The notes under the pieces are model-generated. The model had not been told where the DNA came from. It saw only the letters and a program-made list of their open reading frames with translations, and searched no databases. Shown here one piece after another: positions 9,318 to 18,233 of a stretch of 64,000 nt of DNA. The stretch's first letter is position 1. The number at the start of each line of letters is the position of its first letter. The position numbers and the translations under genes were made by a program. This stretch comes from Stappia sediminis. Lineage in GTDB: Bacteria > Pseudomonadota > Alphaproteobacteria > Rhizobiales > Stappiaceae. The stretch covers positions 186,001 to 250,000 of the forward strand of contig NZ_WUMV01000010.1 of the NCBI RefSeq assembly GCF_009826895.1, written 5' to 3'.

Positions 9318-10028
9318 ATGAACCCGAGAGCCTTCAGATCCTTTGTCCTGGCGATCCTGCTGGTGGTGATGCTGGGCGCCGTAGCCTATTACCTGCTTGG
9401 CGATACGAGCGATCCGGAGACACTCAGTTTCGACCGCAGCGGGCCGCGCATGGTGGCGCTGAGCGCGCTTCTCGCCGTCCTTCTGGTGTCGCTGTTCCAC
9501 TCCGGCCCTCGCATACGCGAAGTCTTGCGCGCGCTGATCATCTGGGGCGGCCTCGGCCTTATTCTCGTGACGGGCTATACCTTCCGCCACGAGTTCGAGA
9601 TCCTGGGCAGGCGGCTGATGGCGGCCCTTGTACCCGGCACCGCGATCGAGCAGACGGACGGCTCCGTCGTCGTGCTGCGCGACGGAGGCAGGCATTACCG
9701 CATTCGAGCCAGGGTGAACGGAGCCGAAGCGGTTTTCCTGGTCGATACGGGCGCTTCCGCCGTCACGCTCACGGCCGAGGATGCGCGCGCCGCAGGCTTT
9801 GACCTCGACCGCCTGAGCTACACGATTCCAGTTTCAACCGCGAACGGCAGGACGTTCGTGGCACCCGTCAAAATCGACGAACTCGACATCGGCACAATCC
9901 ATCTCAACGATACGCGCGCTTACGTCAGCCGCGACGGCGCGCTTGAGGTAAGCCTCCTGGGCCTTTCCGCGCTCGACCGGCTTTCGAGCTGGCGAGTTGA
10001 GGGCAACAGGCTGATCCTGACCCCTTGA
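9318..10028 (+). CDS. Membrane-anchored clan AA aspartic protease (TIGR02281 family)
   Basis: A 236-residue protein with an N-terminal membrane helix, two more hydrophobic segments in the first 100 residues, and a C-terminal retropepsin-like domain. The catalytic motif is FLVDTGASAVTLT (DTGA), and the closing SLLGLSALDRLSSW matches the second conserved block of the family. A single active-site Asp per chain implies a homodimeric protease facing the periplasm. The start ATG at 9318 lies one base past the DUF1289 stop; the frame is open upstream but antisense signals there are absent. Substrate unknown. Confidence 0.87.
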   Translation: MNPRAFRSFVLAILLVVMLGAVAYYLLGDTSDPETLSFDRSGPRMVALSALLAVLLVSLFHSGPRIREVLRALIIWGGLGLILVTGYTFRHEFEILGRRLMAALVPGTAIEQTDGSVVVLRDGGRHYRIRARVNGAEAVFLVDTGASAVTLTAEDARAAGFDLDRLSYTIPVSTANGRTFVAPVKIDELDIGTIHLNDTRAYVSRDGALEVSLLGLSALDRLSSWRVEGNRLILTP

Positions 10029-10048
10029 GGGCCGCGCGCGCTTTCGGA

Positions 10049-10879
10049 TCAGCCCCAAAGGCTCCACGCAAACCGCGCCGCGACGGAAAGAAGAAACAGG
10101 CCGAAGGCGATTTCCATCGTGCGCCGCGAAAGCGCGTGCGCGATCTTTACGCCGAAGGGCGCGGCGAATGTCGTGATCGGGATGATGAGGGCGACGCCAA
10201 GAAGATTGACGTAGCCAGCGGAAAACGGCGGCAGCAGCGGATCGCCCCACCCTGCCCAGGCCAGGCCGATGACGCCGGGAACGGAGATCAACACCCCCGT
10301 ACCCGAAGAGGTCGCGACCGCCTGATGAATAGGCCTGCCATAGAGTGTCATGAACGTATTGTTCATGACACCGCCGCCGATCCCCATAAGGGTCGAGAAG
10401 AAACCGATAAGCATGCCGCAGACGGCGCGGACCGGGTTGCCCGGAATATCGTCGCCGATCTTCCAACTGCTTCTGTTGAATATCATTTTCAGGCCAACGA
10501 CCATCGCGATGACGGCGAATATGCCCTTGAGCTGATCGCCCGATACATAAGCCGCGACAAGACTTGCCAGAACCACGCCAAGGGGCACCGGCACGATCCA
10601 GCTTCGCCAGAGCGCCATGTCGACCGCACCGCGTTTCCTGTGGGCCAGAAACGATCGGATCGACGTCGGCACGATGATGCCGAGCGAAGTCGCGACCGAG
10701 ATATGCATGCGCACGCTCTCGTCGATGCCGAGGACGGTGAGAAACTGGTAGAGAACCGGCACGAGCACGGCACCACCGCCGATGCCGAACATGCCGGCGA
10801 GCAGGCCCGCGATCGCGCCCGACGCGATCAGGGCGGCGACGAGGCCCGCAACCTCGCCGTTAAAGGTTGAAAGATCCAT
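10049..10879 (-). CDS. TauE/SafE family sulfite exporter-like permease
   Basis: A 276-residue membrane protein with about eight hydrophobic helices in two repeats. The glycine-rich repeat motifs GMFGIGGGAVLVPVLY (first half) and LMGIGGGVMNNTFMTLYG (second half) are diagnostic of the TauE/SafE (DUF81) family. Members move organosulfur anions or sulfite across the inner membrane; the substrate here is not shown by context. It is convergent with the aspartic protease gene and lies upstream-facing from dusA with about 40 bp between them. Confidence 0.9.
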   Translation of the reverse strand: MDLSTFNGEVAGLVAALIASGAIAGLLAGMFGIGGGAVLVPVLYQFLTVLGIDESVRMHISVATSLGIIVPTSIRSFLAHRKRGAVDMALWRSWIVPVPLGVVLASLVAAYVSGDQLKGIFAVIAMVVGLKMIFNRSSWKIGDDIPGNPVRAVCGMLIGFFSTLMGIGGGVMNNTFMTLYGRPIHQAVATSSGTGVLISVPGVIGLAWAGWGDPLLPPFSAGYVNLLGVALIIPITTFAAPFGVKIAHALSRRTMEIAFGLFLLSVAARFAWSLWG

Positions 10880-10921
10880 GAAAGCTCCCCGAGCGAGCCA
10901 CCTTAGGCAGGAAAAACCGCA

Positions 10922-11962
10922 TCAGGCTGCCGCGTTTTCTTCTTCCTGAAGCGGTGGCGCGGACTTGTCCAGCGCGTCCGCGCCGATTTCCGCCAGCGCA
11001 GCGTGGACGACTTCGAGCCCCGCACCGGGTCTCACCGCGTCGACGGTAAGGCGGCGGCGCCATGCCCGCGCACCCGGCACCCCATGGAAAAGCCCGAGGA
11101 TATGCTTGGTCATGTTGGTAAGCCTGACGCCGGCCTCAAGCTTGTCGGCCATGTAGGGGAGGAAAGCTTCGATCGCCTCGCGACGGCGCAAGACCGGGGC
11201 CGGAAGCTCCTTTACCAGAGGGTCGACGCCGGCAAGCACCCACGGGTCGTGATAGGCGGCCCGGCCGAGCATAACGCCGTCCATATGCTCAAGGTGGGTC
11301 TTTGCCGACGCAAGATCGGCAATGCCGCCGTTGATGCCGATGAAAACACCCGGCAGCCGTGCTTTCAACCGGTAGACCCGATCATAGTCGAGCGGCGGAA
11401 TATCGCGGTTTTCCTTGGGTGACAGCCCCTTCAGCCAGGCCTTGCGGGCGTGCACCCAGATGGCATCGGCCCCTGCGGAAACGGCCGCGTCGGCGACCTT
11501 GTCCAGCGCTTCTTCAGGATCCTGATCGTCGACGCCGATGCGGCATTTCAAGGTTATCGAAATATCCGAGGCGGCTTTCATCGACGAAATAAGTTCCCCG
11601 ACCAGCTCCGGCTCGCGCATCAGGCAGGCGCCGAAGCGACCGGACTGAACCCTGTCCGACGGACAGCCGACATTCAGATTGACCTCGTCATAGCCGAAGT
11701 CACGAACGATCTTCGAAGCCTCCCCCAGTTCCGCCGGATCCGATCCGCCGAGCTGGCAGGCGATCGGATGCTCCGCCGTCGAATACCCAAGCAGCTTCTC
11801 GCGATCGCCGTGAATGACGGCGGCCGCGGCGACCATTTCCGTGTAGAGAAGCGCATGGCGGCTCAACTGCCGATGAAAAACACGGCAATGCCTGTCCGTC
11901 CACTCCATCATGGGTGCGACGGCGAAGATCTTCTCGTTATTCTCCAGGGCCTTACGATACAT
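10922..11962 (-). CDS. dusA: tRNA-dihydrouridine(20/20a) synthase DusA
   Basis: A 346-residue FMN enzyme that reduces uridine in the tRNA D-loop. Landmarks are FAVAPMMEWTDRHCR (N-terminal FMN site), LNVGCPSDRVQ and SGRFGACLM with the catalytic Cys, the WVHARKAWLKGL segment typical of DusA, and INGGIADL/DGVMLGRAAY at the phosphate site. The gene appears intact. Its 5' end borders the low-GC accessory region beginning at about 12.0 kb; the 5' end of dusA is a known target for one family of island integrases, but no integrase gene is in this window. Confidence 0.95.
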   Translation of the reverse strand: MYRKALENNEKIFAVAPMMEWTDRHCRVFHRQLSRHALLYTEMVAAAAVIHGDREKLLGYSTAEHPIACQLGGSDPAELGEASKIVRDFGYDEVNLNVGCPSDRVQSGRFGACLMREPELVGELISSMKAASDISITLKCRIGVDDQDPEEALDKVADAAVSAGADAIWVHARKAWLKGLSPKENRDIPPLDYDRVYRLKARLPGVFIGINGGIADLASAKTHLEHMDGVMLGRAAYHDPWVLAGVDPLVKELPAPVLRRREAIEAFLPYMADKLEAGVRLTNMTKHILGLFHGVPGARAWRRRLTVDAVRPGAGLEVVHAALAEIGADALDKSAPPLQEEENAAA

Positions 11963-12215
11963 GGCTTCCAGATTGATTCATCCGCTCGGCAATCCGTTCG
12001 GACAGGAGCGCACACCTTCCACGATTTTGAGGGAGCCATACACGGATTTCGAACGACTTTCAAAGGCCGCCGCATACCCCTAGGGCAGAAACCCGCTTCC
12101 GGTTAAACTAAGGCTCCGGAAAACTTCAAAAGAGCTATAAATTGTTGTTTATTTGATTTTTGATTATAAACTAGCAGTTAGCGACTGATAACAGAAAGTC
12201 GTGAGAGGATTAGTA

Positions 12216-13166
12216 ATGCGTATCTTTGTCCGCTCGCCTTCGATTGCGAATGCACTCCTTGTTGTTTTATCCTTATGCCTATCCATTGCTGCCGCTGAAA
12301 TATTTATCAGATATATCATCGTTGGCGAACCAAGAATTTTCGAAGTCTCCAGACAACTTGGCTGGGACTTACAAAATAATCTCGCAGTTTCCAGAAAAAA
12401 ACCAACTCGCAATTGGGACGTGTTCACAAATGAAGTTGGTTATCGCATCGATTCGAACAGCAATCGGCAAATTCGTTGTGAGGGTAAGGAGATCGTTTTA
12501 TTGGGTGACTCATTTGCATTCGGAGAAGGCGTAAATATTGAAGAGCGTTTCGACTACATCAGCGCCAACCTTAAGAATCACTCGCTTAATTTTGGGGTTA
12601 TGGGATATTCTCCGTTGCAGTCTTTCTTGAAGTTCGACGCTTTTAGAAACAATAAGAAGTGCACTGGATTACGGCATCAGATCGTACTGAGTTCGCCCAA
12701 TGACGTGATCGATAGTCAGAAACACCTGAACCACTACCGTTACAAACCTTACCTTTATGACGACAAAATAATTTATCTCAACAATCTTGAAGTATTACAT
12801 GGACATTTAAGAGATAATTCTTATCTATACTATCTTTTTGCAAGATCTATTTCTCTCTCTGATAGCATCCACGGCGATGATCAGGACACGAAGAAGGTTA
12901 TCAAGGAATTCGATTTTATATCTAAACACTCTCACGGCGCGGAGACTACGTTCATATTTCAAGGCTATCCTGAGAAATTGAAAAAAATCCTAGAACTTTC
13001 AGAAATTTGCGCGAATAATGACTGTATTTTCTACGATATCAACCCTCAAAAAGACCCGCAATATTTCTTGAAGAGCGATAGCCACTGGAACGCGAAGGGG
13101 CACAGGGCATTTTCAGCCTTTTTCGACAAAAGTGTCGCTGGTCATTCGATTGTATCGCAGCGCTAA
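12216..13166 (+). CDS. Membrane-anchored SGNH-hydrolase-like protein
   Basis: A 316-residue protein (GTG at 12201 would add five residues). One N-terminal membrane helix (ALLVVLSLCLSIAAAEIFI) is followed by a lumenal SGNH fold: block I VLLGDSFAFGEGV with the nucleophile Ser, and block V SDSHWNAKGHR with the Asp-His pair. The DxHWN form resembles AlgJ/AlgX-type O-acetyl-transfer or esterase proteins of polysaccharide systems. The gene is visibly AT-richer than dusA and its other left-hand neighbours, a sign of transfer. A role in adding or removing acyl groups on the island's polysaccharide is inference. Confidence 0.75.
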   Translation: MRIFVRSPSIANALLVVLSLCLSIAAAEIFIRYIIVGEPRIFEVSRQLGWDLQNNLAVSRKKPTRNWDVFTNEVGYRIDSNSNRQIRCEGKEIVLLGDSFAFGEGVNIEERFDYISANLKNHSLNFGVMGYSPLQSFLKFDAFRNNKKCTGLRHQIVLSSPNDVIDSQKHLNHYRYKPYLYDDKIIYLNNLEVLHGHLRDNSYLYYLFARSISLSDSIHGDDQDTKKVIKEFDFISKHSHGAETTFIFQGYPEKLKKILELSEICANNDCIFYDINPQKDPQYFLKSDSHWNAKGHRAFSAFFDKSVAGHSIVSQR

Positions 13167-13286
13167 TGCGCTTTCCTGAAGCCGGCTCCGTTTTCTCAAG
13201 CACTGCTCTTTGACGACGGAAAATTGAAGATAGAAATCCATCTTTGCTATTCGATTATTTGGTGAATAAGAATTTGTTGCAACTCA

Positions 13287-13902
13287 CTGACCTGCTCCCC
13301 TGAACGATCCTCGTTTTTGGGTTAGCCTGTTCTTTAATTGAGGAGATGGGCGATGAAGCGATCACGTTTCCCGCAAGTACAGATATCGGCATTTTGAACG
13401 AGCATCGGGCGGGGATGTCGTCTGCCATTCTGTGTCGCAAGTACGGCATCGCGGATGCCACGTTCTGTACCTGGCGCAAGAAGTATAGCGGCATGGAACT
13501 GTCGGATGCCAAGCGGCTGAACGCGCTTGAGGACGAAAACGCGCAGCTGAAGTAGCTGCTGGCGGAGTCGATGATGGACGTGTCGACGCTCCGCGAGATG
13601 TTCGGGATGGCAGCAGGAACGGGGTGTCAAATGGCACTATATCGCCCCGGCAAACCCATGCAGAACGGCTTCGTGGAAAGCTTCAATGGACGGCCGAGGG
13701 ACGAATGCCTCGACTAGCATCTGTTCCGCAGCTACCGCCACGCCCGAGAAATCATCGAGAACCGGAGGACCGACTACAATCTCAACCGGCCGCATAGCAG
13801 CCTCGACGAGATGATCCCGAACGAATTTGCAACCCGTTCCAATGAAGATCACACCTCGAAAGAGCTAACTCGCAATCGCGGACAATCTGGGGAGCAGGTC
13901 AG
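13287..13902 (+). mobile_element. Internally deleted IS3-family element with intact terminal inverted repeats
   Basis: Perfect 14-bp inverted repeats, CTGACCTGCTCCCC at 13287-13300 and its complement at 13889-13902, bound a 616-bp element. Inside are the start of an IS3 OrfA and the end of an OrfB, without the catalytic centre between. Full IS3 elements are about 1.2-1.5 kb, so at least half is gone. No clear 3-bp target duplication was seen. It lies near the left edge of the polysaccharide island. Confidence 0.8.
13346..13850 (+). pseudogene. IS3-family transposase remnant (OrfA start joined to OrfB end)
   Basis: The first 69 codons are a normal OrfA helix-turn-helix (RAGMSSAILCRKYGIADATF, then CTWRKKYSGME) ending in an in-frame TAG at 13553. 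Reading on in the same frame gives a few more OrfA residues, then jumps to the OrfB C-terminus GKPMQNGFVESFNGRPRDEC, a second TAG at 13715, and YNLNRPHSSLDEMIPNEFA. The WHY residues expected before the GKPMQ motif appear only in another frame, so a one-base loss is also present. Not functional. Confidence 0.85.
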
Positions 13903-14013
13903 AGATCATCATCAAGCGGGCAAGAAGTGATTTGCGGATCGAATGAATCCCAATTCCCCAAAACCTTTACGCTCGAATCCGCCTTAGATTGTGGGATCAA
14001 GCATAGTGCTTCA

Positions 14014-14397
14014 TCAGAAAATCGGCAGGTGACCATTCATGACGAGCGGCGTAACTCCCAGCGCCGAACTCTTGACTGAATAGAGCCTGTCGCTGTCTAC
14101 ACCGCAGCTTGACACGATCCTCCGAAAGGCCCGAGTTGCAAAGAAAACGCAATTTGCCGAACTGACGACTTCCCTGATCCGATCCTTATCGTTGAAGTCA
14201 ATATAGACAACTCCGGGAATCGTTCTCGGTAGCGTCTCCACGACGGGATCAAGTATCTGATCGACCGATTCGGGTTCAATATCGTGCAGGACCAATGCAA
14301 TCTGGCCGAATTGACTGGCCTGGTAAATGGCCCTTATCAAGCCGGTCGGAGCGCCCTGGCCATTTGACGCAATCTCGATGACATCATTTATCTTCAT
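14014..14397 (-). CDS. Hypothetical protein
   Basis: A 127-residue protein with no family recognised. The start at 14397 (MKINDVIEIASNG) is favoured by a GGAGGGGGG ribosome-binding site directly upstream; an ATG four codons earlier overlaps that site. The sequence alternates hydrophobic strands and helices (IALVLHDIEPESV, GVVYIDFNDKDRI, NCVFFATRAFRRIV), suggesting a small soluble alpha/beta domain with no signal peptide or membrane segment. It lies alone between the IS3 remnant and the carbamoyltransferase cassette and could be a truncated piece of a larger enzyme. Confidence 0.55.
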   Translation of the reverse strand: MKINDVIEIASNGQGAPTGLIRAIYQASQFGQIALVLHDIEPESVDQILDPVVETLPRTIPGVVYIDFNDKDRIREVVSSANCVFFATRAFRRIVSSCGVDSDRLYSVKSSALGVTPLVMNGHLPIF

Positions 14398-14557
14398 ACC
14401 CCCCTCCATCTTGGAGAGCGTCTCTATGTCTCAGCTAGGCGTTTCAATGCCTGACCTCCTGCTCGCTTCCACCCCCTGACAAATCTAGTAGCCCAGTAAG
14501 ATCACAGCCATTCCAACAGCATCCGGCCCGATCAAGAAGACGGTGCGGTGCCCGGCT

Positions 14558-16390
14558 TCAGTCGAGTTCGAACTCCTCTTTGTAGTCCTTCTTCAAGTGC
14601 GCGGGCTGATCCTCCTTGCGCATCACGCAATTGCCGACCACAAGGCGTTCGATTTCCGTGCCCATGAAGCAGTGAAAGGCATCCTCCGGCGTACACACGA
14701 TCGGTTCGCCGCGAACGTTGAAACTGGTATTCACCAGGACCGGACAGTCCGTGCGCGACTTGAATTCCGTCAAAAGCTTCCAGTAGCGCGGATTGGTTTC
14801 CTTATGGACCGTCTGAACGCGCGCCGAATAATCGACATGCGTGATCGCCGGAACTTCCGAACGCGGGACGTTCAGAAGATCGATGCCGAAGAGTTCCTTC
14901 TCATCCTGGTTCGGGGTATATCGCCGGCGCTCCAGCACCTCCGCGACCAGGAGCATATACGGACTGTCAGTATCGAGATCGAACCAGTCGGAGACATCCT
15001 CGCGACGCACCGACGGCGCGAACGGGCGAAAGCTCTCGCGATATTTCACCTTGAGGTTCAGCGTTTTTTGCATTGTCGGCGATCGCGGATCGCCCAGGAT
15101 GGACCGCCCGCCAAGGGCGCGGGGGCCGAATTCCATCCGCCCCTGCATCCAGCCGACGGCCTTTTCTTCCGCCAGCGCATCGGCCGTGGTGGAGATCATG
15201 TCATCGTCTGACAGGACATCGAATACGGCACCCGCATTGGATAGGCGCTTCTCGATCTCACTCTGCTCGAAGGCGGGACCGAGGTAGGAGCCTTCCATGA
15301 AGTCCTTGCCGTTGGTCTTGCGCTCTTCACCCAGATACTGATGCCAGACGGCGAGCGCTGCACCCAGCGCCCCGCCCGCGTCGCCTGCGGCCGGTTGGAT
15401 CCAGATGTCATCGAAGACGCCTTCCTTCAGAAGCTTGCCGTTCGCAACGCAGTTGAGCGCAACACCCCCGGCGAGGCAAAGTTGGCGTTCGCCGGTCACC
15501 TCGCGAGCGAACCTCGCGAGCCTGGATACGGCCTCTTCCGTGACAAGCTGTACCGAAGCCGCAAGATCCATCTCGCGCTGTGTCAACGGCGTTTCGGGCT
15601 TGCGCGGTTCGCCATCGAACAGCTCATGAAAGGCCGAAGATGTCATCGTCAATCCGGTACAGTAATTAAAATACTTCTGATCCAGACGGAACGAACCGTC
15701 GTCCTTCAAATCCATGATATTGTCGAGAATCTTCTGCGCATAGACGGGTTTTCCGTAAGGCGCCAGACCCATTACCTTATATTCCCCGGAATTTACCTTA
15801 AATCCGGTGTAGTAGGTGAAGGCCGAATACAGAAGACCAAGCGAATGCGGGAAGCGTATTTCCTTAAGAATATCCAGCTGGTTTTCGCGGCCGTGGCCGA
15901 GCGACGTGGTGCACCATTCGCCCACGCCATCCATGGTCAGAACAGCCGCGCTTTTGAAGGGTGAGGCGAAAAAGGCGCTCGCCGCGTGCGACTGATGATG
16001 TTCCGTGAAAAGCAACGAGCCTTCCCACGACTTCACGCCATCAATTTCGCCAAGCTTCTTCCTGAGCATTCCTTTTTGAAAGAGCTTCTCCTTCACCCAT
16101 ACAGGGATTGCTGTCCGAAAGGAACGGAATCCTCGCGGAACGGTCGCCAGATAGGTTTCCAGAAGACGCTCGAATTTCAAAATCGGCTTGTCGTAAAAAA
16201 CAACGTGGTCGATATCCGCCATCCGACACCCTGCTTCCTCGAGGCAGTAAGCGACGGCATTCGACGGAAACGACGGATCGTGCTTCTTGCGTGTAAAACG
16301 CTCTTCTTGCGCGGCGGCGACGATCTGGCCGTCGCGCACAAGCGCGGCGGCACTGTCGTGATAGAAAGCTGAAATGCCAAGGATCAGCAT
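14558..16390 (-). CDS. O-carbamoyltransferase (NodU/CmcH/SxtI family)
   Basis: A 610-residue protein, the usual length. The N-terminal ASKHA-like domain begins ILGISAFYHDSAAAL and contains EERFTRKKHD and the metal-site motif HHQSHAASAFFASPF; MDGVGEW and GLAPYGKP follow; the C-terminal YrdC-like half has GRMEFGPRALGGRSIL, FRPFAPSV and LVNTSFNVRGEP. Such enzymes use carbamoyl phosphate and ATP to carbamoylate a hydroxyl of a sugar or natural product. The start MLILGIS at 16390 follows homologues. The next two genes upstream on the same strand encode DUF5989 and SxtJ proteins, the partners found beside sxtI in saxitoxin clusters. Confidence 0.94.
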   Translation of the reverse strand: MLILGISAFYHDSAAALVRDGQIVAAAQEERFTRKKHDPSFPSNAVAYCLEEAGCRMADIDHVVFYDKPILKFERLLETYLATVPRGFRSFRTAIPVWVKEKLFQKGMLRKKLGEIDGVKSWEGSLLFTEHHQSHAASAFFASPFKSAAVLTMDGVGEWCTTSLGHGRENQLDILKEIRFPHSLGLLYSAFTYYTGFKVNSGEYKVMGLAPYGKPVYAQKILDNIMDLKDDGSFRLDQKYFNYCTGLTMTSSAFHELFDGEPRKPETPLTQREMDLAASVQLVTEEAVSRLARFAREVTGERQLCLAGGVALNCVANGKLLKEGVFDDIWIQPAAGDAGGALGAALAVWHQYLGEERKTNGKDFMEGSYLGPAFEQSEIEKRLSNAGAVFDVLSDDDMISTTADALAEEKAVGWMQGRMEFGPRALGGRSILGDPRSPTMQKTLNLKVKYRESFRPFAPSVRREDVSDWFDLDTDSPYMLLVAEVLERRRYTPNQDEKELFGIDLLNVPRSEVPAITHVDYSARVQTVHKETNPRYWKLLTEFKSRTDCPVLVNTSFNVRGEPIVCTPEDAFHCFMGTEIERLVVGNCVMRKEDQPAHLKKDYKEEFELD

Positions 16391-16400
16391 AGAGCCTCCG

Positions 16401-16550
16401 TCAAAACAGGGTGTAGATGAACGGGGCAACAGCAGTACCTTGCGTCAGAACGATTAGGGTACCGAAGATCCCGAGCATGATCAGGATGGGCAGTAGCCAG
16501 AATTTCTTCCGGGAACTCATGTAAACCCAAAGCTCACGCACCAATTCCAT
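16401..16550 (-). CDS. DUF5989 / SxtK-like small membrane protein
   Basis: A 49-residue protein. It starts at an ATG at 16550 with a GGGAGG ribosome-binding site five bases upstream. After MELVRELWVYMSSRKKFW there is one membrane helix (LLPILIMLGIFGTLIVL), and the end TQGTAVAPFIYTLF is the conserved tail of DUF5989 proteins. Its position between SxtJ and carbamoyltransferase genes supports the assignment. The biochemical role is unknown; it may help anchor or assemble the carbamoyltransferase at the membrane (inference). Confidence 0.88.
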   Translation of the reverse strand: MELVRELWVYMSSRKKFWLLPILIMLGIFGTLIVLTQGTAVAPFIYTLF

Positions 16551-16618
16551 TTCCGCCTCCCAAGGCCAAATGCGTTGCGGTTTGCCGCAAACCTGGTGTT
16601 ACGTTCGATGCATGTTTT

Positions 16619-17044
16619 CTAGAACTGATTTTGCATCGAAGATGATTCCTCTGGCTCTTCCGAACGGGAAATCCAGTAGCTGTGGCTCTTTTTGTCGATA
16701 GACGATGCCAACGGGTCATGCCCTTTGGCACGCATGATGAGACCGATAGGAAGGAATGTCGTGATGTAAATCAGGAACATTATAATTGGATTTACGATCA
16801 TAAAAAGCAAAAGACCCAATTTATACCAAAGCTTGTTTGGTATTTCCAAAATATCTGGATAAACAAAAGCTGCGATAACAAGTACAAGCCCGATCGCGCC
16901 AAGCACGGTCAACACGGCGCCCGGTTCGCCGACCCACGCCCATCTTACAAGCGCCAAGGCGACGAGAATTCCACCAACCGTGTATCCAAAGGCTCGATTG
17001 TTCGGGCCTTTGGGTTTTTCGTCAATAATGACTTCATGTGTCAT
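16619..17044 (-). CDS. SxtJ family membrane protein
   Basis: A 141-residue protein. Three hydrophobic segments are visible (TVGGILVALALVRW; AVLTVLGAIGLVLVIAAFV; LGLLLFMIVNPIIMFLIYIT) followed by FLPIGLIMRAKGHDPL, a conserved SxtJ ending, and a polar tail. The start MTHEVIID at 17044 fits homologues; the frame extends 26 codons upstream without conservation. It is the first gene of a three-gene minus-strand cassette with DUF5989 and carbamoyltransferase. Function unknown; co-occurrence with SxtI-type enzymes is well known. Confidence 0.9.
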   Translation of the reverse strand: MTHEVIIDEKPKGPNNRAFGYTVGGILVALALVRWAWVGEPGAVLTVLGAIGLVLVIAAFVYPDILEIPNKLWYKLGLLLFMIVNPIIMFLIYITTFLPIGLIMRAKGHDPLASSIDKKSHSYWISRSEEPEESSSMQNQF

Positions 17045-17819
17045 ATTCGCCCCCTCACGACAGGCTCGAATGCCGCGCGGACAGATTGCCTGAACTCCAG
17101 ACCTGGAGGCGGCACACACCACGATCGCGGTCCTGGTTGTTGATAGCGTCGGCTGCGAGACAAAATCCGGGAGGGAAACTTTCTCTCGATCAGCCTGCCT
17201 GTTTGCCCCGTCCCTTCGGGAAAGCGAGCATGAACACCCAGCCCCTGCTCATGACTGCAAGGAACCTCCAGCGACATTCGCGCCGGCAAGGTGTTCGCTG
17301 ATAGAAGCTCTATCTCTAAGTTTTCAGGGAGTTGGAACGCGAATTCGAGCGCCGCTTCGCGCTTGCAATACGGAGCATGTTCCACTTTGGTTTGTCGCGC
17401 AGAATACATTGCGCCCGGAACGCTGACAGGTACCGATCCGCAGCCGACATTTCGGCCACTACGCATACGCCTACAGTACATACCCATCTCCGCTTGATAC
17501 TAGTTACATATCACCGAAAAGTTCTTCCAACTCCGTGACATGTATACTTACGAAAGATGCAAACTCGGGTTGTGAACCCTAAATCGCAGTTCCTGCCAGC
17601 TCCTGTATTTTCACAAAAAAAATGATAGCGACGTTTCGTTTGCATGACAAGCTCTGCGAAAACTCTACCATTTGTATTTTCATAATGTTAGGTAATAACT
17701 ATGGGATTTCCTCTTATACTTAATCCTGACAAAATACTCTCTACGTAAGGTTTATCGGTAAGGATTCGCCTCGGGTCCTGCCGCGCGATTTAGGCTAAGC
17801 TTTCAATCTTGAATTTCCA

Positions 17820-17933
17820 GAGCATATCCCGCGAAATCCGGATCGGATTTCACGGTCAGGATATGCTCAAGATATTGATTCTGAAGCGAACTCTAGTCAC
17901 GAGAGCGATTCCGCATTCGTGGAAATGCGCTCT
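17820..17933 (+). repeat. Dispersed palindromic repeat, copy A
   Basis: This 114-bp block is about 85% identical by eye to the reverse complement of 21845-21953. Shared features are GAGCATAT at the start, GCGAAATCCGGATCGGATTT in the first palindrome, CTCAAGATATTGATTCTG in the middle, and a second hairpin ending TTCGTGGAAA. In this copy the first palindrome has mismatches. It resembles the small intergenic palindromic elements of Hyphomicrobiales genomes; which named family it belongs to cannot be told here. Confidence 0.8.
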
Positions 17934-18026
17934 AGGTAACGGACTCATAAGATTAATGAAAATGGCACATGAAACGGCAAAAAATTGCACGGGGAGGGGC
18001 GCGGGGCGGGTTGGGCGCCCGGTCAA

Positions 18027-18233
18027 GCCTTTCGACGAAGCAGGTCGAAGCCGTTTCGGTGTCCACGGTGCAACCTGCGCCCGGTCGGGCGCAGGCGAGT
18101 TGTTCCGCAAGAAATCGGCGATCGACATGTCGAACCGAAATCGGGACGATTTCGGTTCGGTTGATCTTGGGATATGGCCGATTTGGCTGGTCCTCGAATA
18201 AATCGCCGGCAGGCGATAATTGTAGCGAGGACC
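18027..18233. other. Cluster of four hairpins, possible structured RNA or palindromic element
   Basis: In order: TTCGAC/GTCGAA (about 18029-18053, 7-nt loop); CCTGCGCCC/GGGCGCAGG with loop GGTC (18074-18095); CGAACCGAAATCG/CGATTTCGGTTCG with loop GGA (18131-18159); and a two-part stem GGTCCTCG/CGAGGACC enclosing ATCGCC/GGCGAT (18189-18233). No reading frame explains the block and the surroundings are AT-rich. It may be a non-coding RNA, a regulatory leader or a second type of dispersed palindrome. Confidence 0.5.

Noticed and set aside
11900-12215. A duplicated attachment site at the dusA 5' end
   Set aside because: The dusA start sequence was looked for elsewhere in the window by eye and not found, so an att pair cannot be claimed.
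17041-17487. A 148-codon minus-strand frame upstream of sxtJ
   Set aside because: No recognisable domain and no good ribosome-binding site; composition resembles shadow frames.
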